Assembly (NCBI RefSeq): GCF_051195215.1
Contig: NZ_JBNAZM010000010.1
Location: forward strand, 1 to 64,000
Origin: Arhodomonas sp051195215
GTDB taxonomy: Bacteria > Pseudomonadota > Gammaproteobacteria > Nitrococcales > Nitrococcaceae
Direction: 5' to 3'
Length of the DNA stretch: 64,000 nucleotides
Below the pieces are notes generated by a model. That model saw nothing but the letters and a program-made list of their open reading frames with translations. It ran no database searches and was not told where the DNA came from. Positions 8,410-17,780 of this stretch are shown piece after piece. Both the position numbers and the translations under genes were made by a program. Numbering within the stretch: the stretch's first letter is position 1; each line of letters begins with the position of its first letter.

Positions 8410-9466
8410 GGTATGCAGGGCTCAGTGCGTGCACCGCCTCGACCATGGCCGCCGCGTGTTCCGGTGGGATCTGGGGGTGAATGCCGTGGCCCAGGTTGAA
8501 GATGTGTCCGCTTCCCTGGCCGTACTCCGCGAGTACGCGTGCAACCTGTTCGCGGATTACCGTCGGCCGGGCATACAGGATGCTGGGGTCGAGGTTGCCT
8601 TGCAGGGCGACGCGTTCGCCCACGCGCCGGCGGGCTTCACCCAGATCGATGGTCCAGTCCAGGCCCAGGGCGTCGGCTCCGCATTCGGCCATTCGCTCGA
8701 GCCAGAGGCCGCCGCCTTTGGTGAAGAAGGTCACCGGTACGTGACGGCCTTCGCGTTCCCGCACGAGGCCTTCGATGACCCGCTGCGCGTAGGCCAGGGA
8801 AAACTCCCGGTAGGCGTCATGGGCGAGGGCGCCGCCCCAGGTATCGAAGATCATCAGGGCCTGGGCGCCGGCCGCGCTCTGGGCGTTGAGGTAGTCGGTC
8901 ACTGCGTCGGCGACCTTGGCGAGAAGGCGGTGCAGCGCGGCCGGGTCATCGTAGGCGAGTGCCTTGATATGCCGGAAGTCGCGGCTGCCGGCGCCTTCGA
9001 CCATGTAGGTGGCGAGCGTCCAGGGGCTGCCGCTGAAGCCGATGAGCGGTACACGACCGGCGAGCTCGCGGCGGATCACGGCAACGGCGTCGGTGACGTA
9101 GGCGAGCTCGGTGCCCACGTCCGGTACCGGGAGGGCGTCGATGGCCGTGGCGTCGCGTACCGGGCGTTGGAAACGCGGGCCTTCGCCGGGCTCGAAGTAC
9201 AGTCCGAGGCCCATGGCGTCGGGCACGGTCAGGATGTCCGAGAAGAGAATGGCGGCGTCCAGCGGGAAGCGCTCCAGCGGTTGGAGCGTCACTTCGCAGG
9301 CGAGGTCGGCGTCGCGGCAGAGGTTCATGAAGCTGCCGGCCTGCTCTCGCACGCGCCGGTATTCGGGCAGGTAGCGCCCCGCCTGACGCATCATCCACAC
9401 CGGAGTGCGGTCCACGGGTTGGCGGGCCAGGGCCCGCAGGAGTCGATCGTTGTCGAGTTCGCTCAC
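8399..9466 (-). CDS. hemE: Uroporphyrinogen decarboxylase
   Basis: Removes four acetate carboxyls from uroporphyrinogen III to form coproporphyrinogen III in heme synthesis. The 355-residue protein has the N-terminal signature PVWMMRQAGRYLPEYR at about 22-37 and FSDILTVPDAMG with the key aspartate near 77. GFSGSPWTLATYM lies in the middle and FNLGHGI near the C-terminus. The frame is open to 9658, but the extra 64 residues include an intergenic inverted repeat and are not family-like. The GTG at 9466 (SELDNDRLL) is the natural start, although no strong Shine-Dalgarno is visible before it. gltB-gltD-hemE order is common in gammaproteobacteria. Confidence 0.93.
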   Translation of the reverse strand: MSELDNDRLLRALARQPVDRTPVWMMRQAGRYLPEYRRVREQAGSFMNLCRDADLACEVTLQPLERFPLDAAILFSDILTVPDAMGLGLYFEPGEGPRFQRPVRDATAIDALPVPDVGTELAYVTDAVAVIRRELAGRVPLIGFSGSPWTLATYMVEGAGSRDFRHIKALAYDDPAALHRLLAKVADAVTDYLNAQSAAGAQALMIFDTWGGALAHDAYREFSLAYAQRVIEGLVREREGRHVPVTFFTKGGGLWLERMAECGADALGLDWTIDLGEARRRVGERVALQGNLDPSILYARPTVIREQVARVLAEYGQGSGHIFNLGHGIHPQIPPEHAAAMVEAVHALSPAYHGI

Positions 9467-9553
9467 GATGGGCGTCCGAGCCGGGAGTGTTTTGGTCGGC
9501 AGTGTATCACGGTCGAACGCCGTGGCCGGGACCTTTCCTGTATGCGCGATGTT

Positions 9554-9592
9554 GTTCCGGATCACAAATGCGATGCACTTCTGATCCGGAAC
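9554..9592. repeat. Perfect 11-bp inverted repeat between hemE and the 3D lipoprotein gene
   Basis: GTTCCGGATCA (9554-9564) pairs perfectly with TGATCCGGAAC (9582-9592) across a 17-nt loop. It begins 2 nt after the stop of the upstream minus-strand gene and lies 88 nt before the hemE start. There is no T-run on either side, so it is not a classical terminator. It could be an mRNA processing or attenuation hairpin, or a protein-binding site. Confidence 0.55.
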
Positions 9593-9593
9593 G

Positions 9594-10073
9594 CTAACAC
9601 TCGCCCGGCCAGCGGATGGTAACGCGGCGTCGGCCCCAGGCACGGGCCGCTGCGACATCCCTGCCCATGTATATATCGATCTTGCGGTGCCAGCGAGAGG
9701 GCATGCGGTCGAGTACGCGATAGGTGCCTGACAGGCCTTCTATACGAACTGCAGTACCGCGGTCGAGTCCCTTGGGAATGAGATCGGGGGAGACAGCGAT
9801 GATGCGCATGCCGGGCTCGAGACGGTCGCCCCAGGCGCCGAGGTTGGGGCGGTCGTCCGTTTGGCCGGGAGTGGAATTGTAGGCGGTCGCGGTGACCGTC
9901 TGGCGGCACGCTGCCTGCTCGTGGCCGTTGGCGGTGGCACAGCCGGCGAGGACCGCGGCCGCTATCAGGACACCGGCGAACCGCGGACGCCGCCAACGGG
10001 GGTGGGTCGGGCGCTGGGCGCCCGACGTTGGCTCAAACCCCGAGATAGGCCAGGATACCCTTCGCGGCTTCAC
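9594..10073 (-). CDS. 3D-domain lipoprotein
   Basis: A predicted lipoprotein of 159 residues. A long N-terminal leader ends in a hydrophobic stretch (FAGVLIAAAVLAGC) whose cysteine would be lipidated. The mature part is a 3D domain, named for three conserved aspartates, with DRLEPGMRIIAV, the GTYRVLDRM strand and KIDIYMGRD. 3D domains occur in MltA-type lytic transglycosylases and Rpf-like proteins, so a role in peptidoglycan is plausible, though here the domain stands alone. No ATG exists in a sensible place. The GTG at 10073 is preceded 4 nt upstream by GGGAAGG and lies inside the end of gltD (41 nt overlap), which I take as the start. Confidence 0.75.
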   Translation of the reverse strand: MKPRRVSWPISGFEPTSGAQRPTHPRWRRPRFAGVLIAAAVLAGCATANGHEQAACRQTVTATAYNSTPGQTDDRPNLGAWGDRLEPGMRIIAVSPDLIPKGLDRGTAVRIEGLSGTYRVLDRMPSRWHRKIDIYMGRDVAAARAWGRRRVTIRWPGEC

Positions 10074-11439
10074 GGCCTTCCCACACGGCGGTAACCACCA
10101 GGTCGGAGCCGCGGACCATGTCGCCTCCGGCGAAGACGTTGGGGTTGCGGGTCTGGTACGGGTACCGGCCGTCCTTGTCGACGACCACGCGGTCGCGATC
10201 GTCGACCTCGATCTTGTTGCTGTCGAACCACTCCGCCGGACTCGGACGGAATCCAAAGGCGATGAGCACCCGATCGGCGGGGATGACTTCCTCGGTGCCG
10301 GGGACCGGTTCCGGACGGCGGCGGCCACGGTCGTCGGGCGCGCCGAGCTGGGTTTCGATCACCTTCACGCCTTCGACGCGGCCGTCGCCAACGATCTCCA
10401 CCGGCTGGCGGTTCCACATGAACTTAACGCCTTCTTCCTTGGCGTTGTAGACCTCGCGCCGGGAGCCGGGCATGTTGGATTCGTCCCGGCGGTAGGCGCA
10501 GGTCACGCTCTTCGCGCCCTGGCGCAGGGCGGTGCGGTTACAGTCCATGGCGGTGTCGCCGCCGCCTAATACCACGACTCGCTTGCCGCGCATGTCGACG
10601 TAGTCCGAGCGGTCCTGCTCGAAGCCCATGAGGCGGTTGATGTTGGAGACGAGGTAGGGAAGCGCTTCGTAGACGCCGTCCTTGTCCTCGCCGGGGAAGC
10701 CGCCGCGCATGAACGTGTAAGTCCCCATGCCGAGGAAGACCGCATCGTATTCGTGCTCGAGCTCCTCGTAGCTGACATCGCGGCCCACCTCGATACCGAG
10801 TCGGAATTCGACGCCCATGCCTTCCATGATCTGGCGGCGGGTGGCAATGACGTCCTTCTCCAGCTTGAACGGCGGTATGCCGAAAGTGAGCAGGCCGCCG
10901 ATCTCCGGGTACTTGTCGTAGACCACGGCGTCGACACCGTTGCGCACCAGGATGTCCGCGGCGCCCAGGCCCGCCGGGCCGGCGCCGATGACGGCGACGC
11001 GTTTGCCGGTCTTCACCACACCCGATAGGTCCGGCCGCCAGCCCTGCTTGAACGCCTCGTCGGTGATGTAACGTTCCACAGAGCCGATGGTGACCGCGCC
11101 GAAGCCGTCATTGAGGGTGCACGCGCCCTCGCAGAGACGATCCTGGGGGCAGACGCGGCCGCAGACCTCGGGCAGGGAGTTCGTCTTGTGGGATAGCTCC
11201 GCCGCCTCGAACAGATTGCCTTCGGCGACGAGTTTCAACCAGTTCGGAATGTAATTGTGAACCGGGCACTTCCATTCGCAGTAGGGGTTGCCGCATTCGA
11301 CGCAGCGGTCCGCCTGCTGTGAGGCGGTCTCCGAGGTGAAATCCCCGTAGATCTCCTTGAACTCGGCCTTGCGGACAGAGGCTGGCTTCTTGTCCGGGTC
11401 CTGGCGGGGGACCTCGACGAACTGAAAGTTGTTACCCAT
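10033..11439 (-). CDS. gltD: Glutamate synthase, small (beta) subunit
   Basis: NADPH-oxidising subunit of glutamate synthase; it passes electrons through FAD and iron-sulfur clusters to GltB. The 468-residue protein carries two cysteine clusters for 4Fe-4S centres (Cys46/49/54/58 and Cys93/97/103/107). An FAD-binding VIGAGPAGLGAAD and an NADPH-binding VVLGGGDTAMD follow. The C-terminal GGDMVRG motif is typical. The start MGNNFQFVEV at 11439 fits family alignments; the 21 extra residues upstream do not. gltB lies 249 bp upstream on the same strand. Confidence 0.95.
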   Translation of the reverse strand: MGNNFQFVEVPRQDPDKKPASVRKAEFKEIYGDFTSETASQQADRCVECGNPYCEWKCPVHNYIPNWLKLVAEGNLFEAAELSHKTNSLPEVCGRVCPQDRLCEGACTLNDGFGAVTIGSVERYITDEAFKQGWRPDLSGVVKTGKRVAVIGAGPAGLGAADILVRNGVDAVVYDKYPEIGGLLTFGIPPFKLEKDVIATRRQIMEGMGVEFRLGIEVGRDVSYEELEHEYDAVFLGMGTYTFMRGGFPGEDKDGVYEALPYLVSNINRLMGFEQDRSDYVDMRGKRVVVLGGGDTAMDCNRTALRQGAKSVTCAYRRDESNMPGSRREVYNAKEEGVKFMWNRQPVEIVGDGRVEGVKVIETQLGAPDDRGRRRPEPVPGTEEVIPADRVLIAFGFRPSPAEWFDSNKIEVDDRDRVVVDKDGRYPYQTRNPNVFAGGDMVRGSDLVVTAVWEGREAAKGILAYLGV

Positions 11440-11688
11440 AGTCTGTTTCGTCTCTGGGCGCGTGTGGGCGGGAGGCTGAACCTCGCGCCGGCCCGCGCTC
11501 AAGTTGGCGATAGTGCCCCGCTTCTGCGCGAAGCGGAACGCGGAGGTTCGTGGCGGCGGTCGGGGAAGGGGCCACGCACTCGCGAATACGCCGTGAACGC
11601 ATCCGTGTGGGCTCGTCGGCGGCGTCCCTGCCGCTCATCGTCCGCGATTGCGTGTCCCGGCCCCCGGTGACCGCCTCGGGCCTTGCGC
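11440..11688. other. Gap between gltB and gltD
   Basis: At 249 bp this is long for an operon junction. No gene was recognised. There is a small CGCTTC/GAAGCG hairpin near 11518-11534, and otherwise only GC-rich sequence with no T-run. It may hold a separate gltD promoter or a processing site. Confidence 0.35.
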
Positions 11689-14600
11689 TCAGGCGGCGCG
11701 GCGCAGCGTGTCGAGCACCTCGTGGATGTCCGCTGCCTTGGGCTTCACCAGCCAGAACCGGCCCACGTAGTCGCGGAAATTCTCGACGATCTCACGGCCC
11801 CATTCCGAACCGGTCTCCTCGACGTATTCCGCGATCATGTCCCGCAGGTAGTGGCGGTGCGCCTCCATGGCCTCCGAGCGGATGCGGTGAATGTCAATGA
11901 GCTCGTGGTTGTAGCGATCCACGAAGCGGTTCTCCAGATCCAGCACGAATGCGAAGCCGCCGGTCATGCCGGCGCCGAAGTTGAGGCCGGTATCGCCGAG
12001 TACGCAGACGACGCCGCCGGTCATGTATTCGCAACCGTGGTCGCCTACACCTTCCACCACCGCGTGGGCGCCGGAGTTGCGCACGGCGAAGCGCTCGCCC
12101 GCGGTGCCCGCCGCGAACAGCCGGCCTCCGGTGGCGCCGTAGAGGCAGGTGTTGCCGATGATCGCGCTTTCCTGGCTCTTGAACGCGCTGCCAGCCGGCG
12201 GGTGGACGACGAGCTTGCCGCCGGCCATGCCCTTACCGACGTAGTCGTTGGCGTCCCCGGCGAGGTGCATGTGCAGGCCTCCGGCGTTCCACACGCCGAA
12301 GCTCTGGCCGGCGGTGCCGGTGAGTCGCAGCACGATCGGATGATCGGCCATACCGAGCGTGCCGTGGCGCTTGGCGATCTCGCCGGAGAGACGTGCGCCG
12401 ATGGAGCGGTTGTCGTTTCGCACTGCGTAGTGGAATTCGCCGCCGCGTTTCGCCTCGATGGCCGGGAGAGTGTCGCGGACCATTTCCTCGGCGAGCTCGC
12501 CCTTGTCGAAGGGCTCGTTGTGAGGTTCGAGGCAATACTGCGGCTTGTCTTCCGCAACTCCACCGTCGGAGAGTATGGGTGCGAGGTCGAGCCGCGCCTG
12601 GCGCGCGGTTTCGGGCTCTCGCTGCTCGAGGAGGTCGAGCCGGCCGATGAGCTCCTGCAGCGAACGAACGCCGAGGCTCGCAAGGCGCTCGCGGACTTCC
12701 CTCGCGACAAAGATGAAGTAGTTCGCGATGCGCTCGGGCGTGCCCACGAAGTGTTTCAGGCGCAAGACCTTCTGCTGGGTGGCCACACCCGTGGGGCAGT
12801 TGTTCAAGTGGCATATGCGCAGGTACTTGCACCCCATGGCCACCATGGGCGCGGTACCGAAGCCGAAGCTCTCGGCGCCGAGGATGGCGGCCTTGATGAC
12901 ATCGAGGCCGGTCTTCAGGCCGCCGTCGGTCTGCAGCCGGACCTTGTCGCGCAGATCGTTGGCGCGCAGGGTCTGATGCGTTTCGGTAAGGCCGAGCTCC
13001 CAGGGTGTGCCCGCGTACTTCACCGACGTGAGCGGGCTCGCGCCGGTGCCGCCATCGTAGCCGGCGATGGTGATGAGGTCGGCATAGGCCTTGGCCACAC
13101 CCGCTGCGACGGTACCCACGCCGGGTTCGGCGACGAGCTTCACCGAGACCAGCGCCTGCGGGTTGACCTGTTTGAGGTCGAAGATGAGCTGCGCCAGATC
13201 CTCGATGGAGTAGATGTCATGGTGCGGCGGCGGTGATATCAACGCGACCCCGGGCTTGGAGTAGCGCAGCCGCGCGATCATGTTGTTGACCTTGTGCCCC
13301 GGCAGTTGCCCGCCCTCGCCGGGCTTGGCGCCCTGGGCGACCTTGATCTGCAGGACCTCGGCGTTGACCAGATAGTGTGGGGTTACGCCGAATCGTCCGG
13401 AGGCAACCTGCTTGATCTTGGACATGCGCTCGGTGCCGTAGCGCGCCGGGTCCTCGCCGCCTTCGCCGGAGTTGGAGCGGCCACCCAGGCGATTCATGGC
13501 GATGGCGAGGGCCTCGTGCGCCTCCGGGGAGAGCGCGCCCAGTGACATTCCGGCGGAGTCGAATCGCTTGAGAATCTCGGTCTCGGATTCGACCTCGTCC
13601 AGCGGAATCGCCTCCTGGCCGCCTTTCAGCCGCAGCATGTCGCGGAAAGTGGCCACAGGGCGCTGGTTTACGGTCTCGGAGAACTCTCGGTAGCGCTCGT
13701 ATTCACCGGTGTAGACGGCCTCCTGGAGGGTGCGTACCACGTCCGGGTTGAAAGCGTGGTACTCGCCGCCGTGGACGAACTTGAGCAGCCCGCCCTGGTC
13801 GAGGGGCACACTCGCCCGCCAGGCGCGCTCGTGGAGCGCGCGCTGGTCGCTTTCGAGATCGGCGAAGTTCGCGCCCTGGATGCGGCTCACGCTGCCCGGG
13901 AAGCAGCGATCCACGACCTCGTCGGCGAAGCCCACGATCTCGAAGAGCTGGGCGCCGCGGTAGCTGGTGATGGTGGAGATCCCCATTTTGGAGAGGATCT
14001 TGTAGAGGCCCTTGTTGACGCCCTTGCGGTAGTTCCGCAGCAGATCGGCGAGCGGTGCGCCCTTGATCTGGCCGCTGTGCACCATGTCCTGAATGACATC
14101 GTAGGCCATGTAGGGATACACCGCAGTGGCGCCGTAGCCAATGAGCACCGCGCACTCGTGGGAGTTGCGGGCCGTCCCGGTCTCCACCACCAGGTTGGCG
14201 TCGCAACGCAGCCCACGGTGGACCAGGTGATAGTGAACGGCGCCGGTGGCGAGCAGTGCGTGCACCGGAATGCGGTCGTTGCCGAGCTGGCGGTCGGAGA
14301 GCACCAGTACGACGTGGCCGTCCCGCACGGCCGCCTCGGCCTCGGCACAAATGCGCTCGAGCGCGGAGGCCAGGTCCCCGCCGATGTCGTGGTTGAGCTC
14401 GATGACCGCGTGACGGTATTCCTCGCCGGTCTGCGCGAGCAGAGCCGAGAATTTCTCGTCCGAGAGCACCGGCGAGTCCACGACCAGCCGCCGGGCGTGG
14501 GCCTCGGATTCCTCGAAGAGATTCTTCTCGCGACCGAAGCAGGTCTCCAGCGACATCACGATCTGCTCGCGCAGTGGGTCGATGGCCGGGTTGGTGACCT

Positions 14601-16155
14601 GGGCGAACTGCTGGCGGAAGTTGTCGTAGAGCGCGCGCACCTTCTTCGAGAGCACCGGCATGGGCGTATCGTCGCCCATGGAGCCGACGGCCTCCTGGCC
14701 GCCTTCGGCCAGCGTCCGCAGGACCATGTCCCGCTCTTCGAAGGTGACGTTGAACTGCTTCTGGTAGACGGCGAGGCTCTGGCCGGAGAGACCCTGGCGC
14801 TCACCGTTGCCGTTAAGTTGCGACTTCAGGTTGCGCGCGTGTTGCTGTAGCCACTTCTTGTAGGGCTTGCGGGACTTCAGGCGCTTGTCGATGTCCTCGG
14901 GCAGCAGCAGCTCGCCAGTTTCCGTGTCGGCGGCGAGCATCTCGCCGGGACGCAGGCGGCCCTTGGCGAGAACATCTTCCGGGCTGTAGTCCCAGACGCC
15001 GACTTCGGAAGCCAGGGTTATATGGCGGTCATTAGTGACCACCCAGCGCGCCGGGCGCAGGCCGTTGCGGTCGAGGGCACAGGCGGCGTGGCGGCCGTCG
15101 GTGAGCACGATGCCGGCCGGCCCGTCCCAGGGCTCGATGTGCTGGGAGTGGTACTCGTAGAACGCGCGCAGGTCGGCGTCCATGGTGTCCACGTTCTGCC
15201 ATGCCGGCGGCATGAGCAGGCGCAGCGCGCGGAAGATGTCCATGCCCCCGGTGATGAGCACGTCCAGCATGTTGTCGAGGCTGGAGGAGTCGGAGCCTTC
15301 CAGGTTGACCAGTGGCTGGATGGCCTCGATGTCCGGCAGCAACGGCGTCTCGAACTTGTAGGCGCGCGCCATCGCCCAGTTGCGGTTGCCCTGGATCGTG
15401 TTGATCTCGCCGTTGTGGGCGAGGTACCGGAAGGGCTGCGCGAGACGCCATTGCGGCAGCGTGTTGGTGGAGAAACGCTGGTGGAAGACCACCATGGCGG
15501 TTTCCAGGCGCGGGTCTTCCAGATCCCGGTAGAATGTCGGCAGATACGCCGGCATTACCAGGCCTTTGTAGGAGAGCACCCGGCCCGAGAGGCTCGGGAC
15601 GTAGAAGTCCTCGTCGTCGGCAAGAGCCTTCTCGGCGGCACGACGGGCGAAGAACAGCCGCCGTTCGAACTCCAGCTCGTCAATGCCGTCCGGCGCGTTC
15701 ACGAACAACTGCTCGATGCGCGGCAGCGTTGCCAGCGCCTGTTCGCCACAGGCGGAGGCGTCCGTGGGGACTTCGCGCCAGCCGGCGGCGGTGAGATCGT
15801 GTTCGGCAAGCGCGCTCGTTACGGTGTCGCGGGCGTGCGCGGCCCGTGCGTCGTCCTCGGGAGCGAGGAAAACGCAGCCGGCGGCAAAGCGCTCGGCGAG
15901 CTCGATGCCCGCCTCCTGCGCGACTGCGCGCAGGAAACCCTCGGGGAGCTTCATCAACAGGCCACAGCCGTCACCGCTTTTGCCGTCGGCGGCCACCGCG
16001 CCACGGTGTGTCAGCCGGGCGAGCGCGCCGATCGCGGTTTCCACCAGCCAGTGGCTGGGCTCTCCATCCATGTGGGCGATCAGCCCGAAACCGCAGTTGT
16101 CTTTCTCGAATTCCGGGCGATACAGGGTCGCCTTCGTAAAGTCGTGATAGCTCAC
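11689..16155 (-). CDS. gltB: Glutamate synthase, large (alpha) subunit
   Basis: Hydrolyses glutamine and adds the ammonia to 2-oxoglutarate, giving two glutamates per cycle with GltD. The 1488-residue protein has an N-terminal class II glutaminase domain preceded by a 20-residue propeptide. The expected nucleophile is Cys21 in DNCGFGL. The central and FMN-binding domains follow, then the 3Fe-4S cysteines Cys1109, Cys1115 and Cys1120 in CKYLRICHLNNCPTG. The C-terminal glycine-rich beta-helix ends it. The frame is open to 16305, but the GTG at 16155 puts Cys21 at the usual distance from the start, so the 50 extra residues are dropped. Confidence 0.95.
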   Translation of the reverse strand: MSYHDFTKATLYRPEFEKDNCGFGLIAHMDGEPSHWLVETAIGALARLTHRGAVAADGKSGDGCGLLMKLPEGFLRAVAQEAGIELAERFAAGCVFLAPEDDARAAHARDTVTSALAEHDLTAAGWREVPTDASACGEQALATLPRIEQLFVNAPDGIDELEFERRLFFARRAAEKALADDEDFYVPSLSGRVLSYKGLVMPAYLPTFYRDLEDPRLETAMVVFHQRFSTNTLPQWRLAQPFRYLAHNGEINTIQGNRNWAMARAYKFETPLLPDIEAIQPLVNLEGSDSSSLDNMLDVLITGGMDIFRALRLLMPPAWQNVDTMDADLRAFYEYHSQHIEPWDGPAGIVLTDGRHAACALDRNGLRPARWVVTNDRHITLASEVGVWDYSPEDVLAKGRLRPGEMLAADTETGELLLPEDIDKRLKSRKPYKKWLQQHARNLKSQLNGNGERQGLSGQSLAVYQKQFNVTFEERDMVLRTLAEGGQEAVGSMGDDTPMPVLSKKVRALYDNFRQQFAQVTNPAIDPLREQIVMSLETCFGREKNLFEESEAHARRLVVDSPVLSDEKFSALLAQTGEEYRHAVIELNHDIGGDLASALERICAEAEAAVRDGHVVLVLSDRQLGNDRIPVHALLATGAVHYHLVHRGLRCDANLVVETGTARNSHECAVLIGYGATAVYPYMAYDVIQDMVHSGQIKGAPLADLLRNYRKGVNKGLYKILSKMGISTITSYRGAQLFEIVGFADEVVDRCFPGSVSRIQGANFADLESDQRALHERAWRASVPLDQGGLLKFVHGGEYHAFNPDVVRTLQEAVYTGEYERYREFSETVNQRPVATFRDMLRLKGGQEAIPLDEVESETEILKRFDSAGMSLGALSPEAHEALAIAMNRLGGRSNSGEGGEDPARYGTERMSKIKQVASGRFGVTPHYLVNAEVLQIKVAQGAKPGEGGQLPGHKVNNMIARLRYSKPGVALISPPPHHDIYSIEDLAQLIFDLKQVNPQALVSVKLVAEPGVGTVAAGVAKAYADLITIAGYDGGTGASPLTSVKYAGTPWELGLTETHQTLRANDLRDKVRLQTDGGLKTGLDVIKAAILGAESFGFGTAPMVAMGCKYLRICHLNNCPTGVATQQKVLRLKHFVGTPERIANYFIFVAREVRERLASLGVRSLQELIGRLDLLEQREPETARQARLDLAPILSDGGVAEDKPQYCLEPHNEPFDKGELAEEMVRDTLPAIEAKRGGEFHYAVRNDNRSIGARLSGEIAKRHGTLGMADHPIVLRLTGTAGQSFGVWNAGGLHMHLAGDANDYVGKGMAGGKLVVHPPAGSAFKSQESAIIGNTCLYGATGGRLFAAGTAGERFAVRNSGAHAVVEGVGDHGCEYMTGGVVCVLGDTGLNFGAGMTGGFAFVLDLENRFVDRYNHELIDIHRIRSEAMEAHRHYLRDMIAEYVEETGSEWGREIVENFRDYVGRFWLVKPKAADIHEVLDTLRRAA

Positions 16156-16508
16156 GGGAGATTGCCTCTGCGTGTTGGGGACGAGGGGGGACGCCGACCC
16201 GGCGTGCCCATGCCTGATTGTGGCGGGCTCGATGGGGGCGTGCCCCGCGTTGTCTCCGCGCCGGCGATTGTGCTTGTGGCGACGCCGGCGCCCGTCCGCG
16301 ATCATCTCAACTCGAGGATCGCTCTCCCGGGCGGGGAACCTCGGAAAATGTTTTGATCATCAGTGCCTTCCAGCACTTTGTCCGGGCTCCCTGCCCATGC
16401 CCGATCTGCGGGCAAATGGCTGGGCATGATAGCCAAGGTCAGCGGGCGAGGTAAAGGGTACAACATCGGGCCAGTGCCCCGGAATGTGAGTCCGCCAGCG
16501 CGGTTCCC
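16156..16508. other. 353-bp gap upstream of gltB
   Basis: No gene was recognised. The part near 16340-16360 is relatively AT-rich (AAAATGTTTTGATCATCA) and is the most likely place for the gltB promoter, but no convincing sigma-70 pair was found on the minus strand. At 16387-16433 TGCCCG/CGGGCA and the outer CATGCCC/GGGCATG can form small hairpins downstream of dgt. No T-run follows them. Confidence 0.4.
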
Positions 16509-17672
16509 TCAAGCGAGACGCGTTGGATCGTGGAGGCGTTCGTGCTCGGCGATGGCATAGCGGTCGGTCATGCCGGCGATGTAGTCGGCGACGGCACGGG
16601 CGCGGCCGCGTTCGCCTCGTTCCGCTTCGAGCGCCTGTGCGCGGCCATGTGCCTGCGGGGGGAGCAGCCTGGGGTCGTGGAACAGGATCTCGAAGAGCTC
16701 GACGACGACGCGTTTGGCCTTCGTCGTCATGCGGTGGACGCGATAGTGGCGGTAGAGATTGTGGAAGAGAAAGTGCTTGAGCCCGCGGTGGGCGTGGGCC
16801 ATGTCGTCGCTGAAAGCGATGAGCGGGGCGTTGCGGGCGCGCACGGCACTGACGTTCTCCGGTTGCTCGATACTCAGGCGTTCACGGCCGGTTCGTACGA
16901 GGTCGTCGACTTGCGCGCTGATAAGCTCGCGAACCGTCTGGTAGATCGTGCGCCGGGGCTCCAGCCGGGGATGCGCGTGCCGGACCTCCGCCAGTAGCTC
17001 GCCAACGATCGGTACGTCGACGAGGGCGTCGAGCTCGAGCAGACCAGCGCGCAGGCCGTCATCCACGTCGTGACTGTTGTAGGCGATTTCGTCGGCGAGG
17101 TTCGTTAGTTGTGCCTCTAGCGATGGTTGCGTGCCGTCGATGAAACGCTGGCCCAAATTACCGAGGCGGCGGGCATGCCGCGGTGCGCAGCGCTTGAGGA
17201 TGCCTTCGCGGGTCTCGAAAGTCAGGTTGAGGCCGTCGAATTCCGCGTAGCGCTGTTCCAGCGTGTCCACGACCCGCAGCGATTGCAGGTTGTGCTCGAA
17301 TCCCCCGTGCTCGCGCAGACAGTCGTTGAGCGCTTCCTGGCCCGCGTGGCCGAATGGGGTGTGGCCGAGGTCGTGAGCGAGGGCCAGGGCCTCGACGAGA
17401 TCCTCGTTTAGCTGGAGGGCTCGGGCGATCGTGCGAGCGATTTGGGCGACTTCCAGGGAGTGGGTGAGCCGCGTGCGGAAAAGATCGCCCTCGTGGTTCA
17501 GGAACACCTGCGTCTTGTATTCGAGGCGCCGGAACGCGCCGGAATGGATGATCCGGTCGCGGTCGCGCTGAAACTCGCTGCGCCACGACGGTGGCGCTTC
17601 GGGCACCCGGCGTCCGCGTGTTTCCCGCACGGCCCAGGGGGCGAGGTGCTGCCAGCGAAGATCGTCGACCAT
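16509..17672 (-). CDS. dgt: dGTP triphosphohydrolase-like HD protein
   Basis: A 387-residue HD-domain protein of the dGTPase family, which removes triphosphate from deoxynucleotides and tunes dNTP pools. The metal-binding HD set is intact: His71 in RLTHSLEV, then His100-Asp101 and His104 in AHDLGHTPFGH. The N-terminal FRRLEYKTQVF (47-57) is a family signature. The length fits the shorter dGTPase-like type rather than the roughly 500-residue E. coli Dgt, so the substrate range may differ. It lies 108 bp downstream of aroB on the same strand, where many relatives have the SPOR protein gene damX. Confidence 0.88.
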   Translation of the reverse strand: MVDDLRWQHLAPWAVRETRGRRVPEAPPSWRSEFQRDRDRIIHSGAFRRLEYKTQVFLNHEGDLFRTRLTHSLEVAQIARTIARALQLNEDLVEALALAHDLGHTPFGHAGQEALNDCLREHGGFEHNLQSLRVVDTLEQRYAEFDGLNLTFETREGILKRCAPRHARRLGNLGQRFIDGTQPSLEAQLTNLADEIAYNSHDVDDGLRAGLLELDALVDVPIVGELLAEVRHAHPRLEPRRTIYQTVRELISAQVDDLVRTGRERLSIEQPENVSAVRARNAPLIAFSDDMAHAHRGLKHFLFHNLYRHYRVHRMTTKAKRVVVELFEILFHDPRLLPPQAHGRAQALEAERGERGRARAVADYIAGMTDRYAIAEHERLHDPTRLA

Positions 17673-17780
17673 AGTGGGGCGCGCCTCCGTCGTCCTCCCA
17701 TCGTGCTGCGGTAACTTCGGTCAGTCTCCGTGGCGGCGCAATCGCTGCGCGTCCCGCCCGCGGGAATGCGGCTCCGGCGC

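Noticed and set aside
9467..9658. 64-residue N-terminal extension of hemE
   Set aside because: Runs through an inverted repeat and the end of the lipoprotein gene; UroD proteins begin close to the SELDNDRLL segment.
11683..13236. 517-codon plus-strand frame opposite gltB
   Set aside because: Antisense shadow of the gltB C-terminal domain; no motif.
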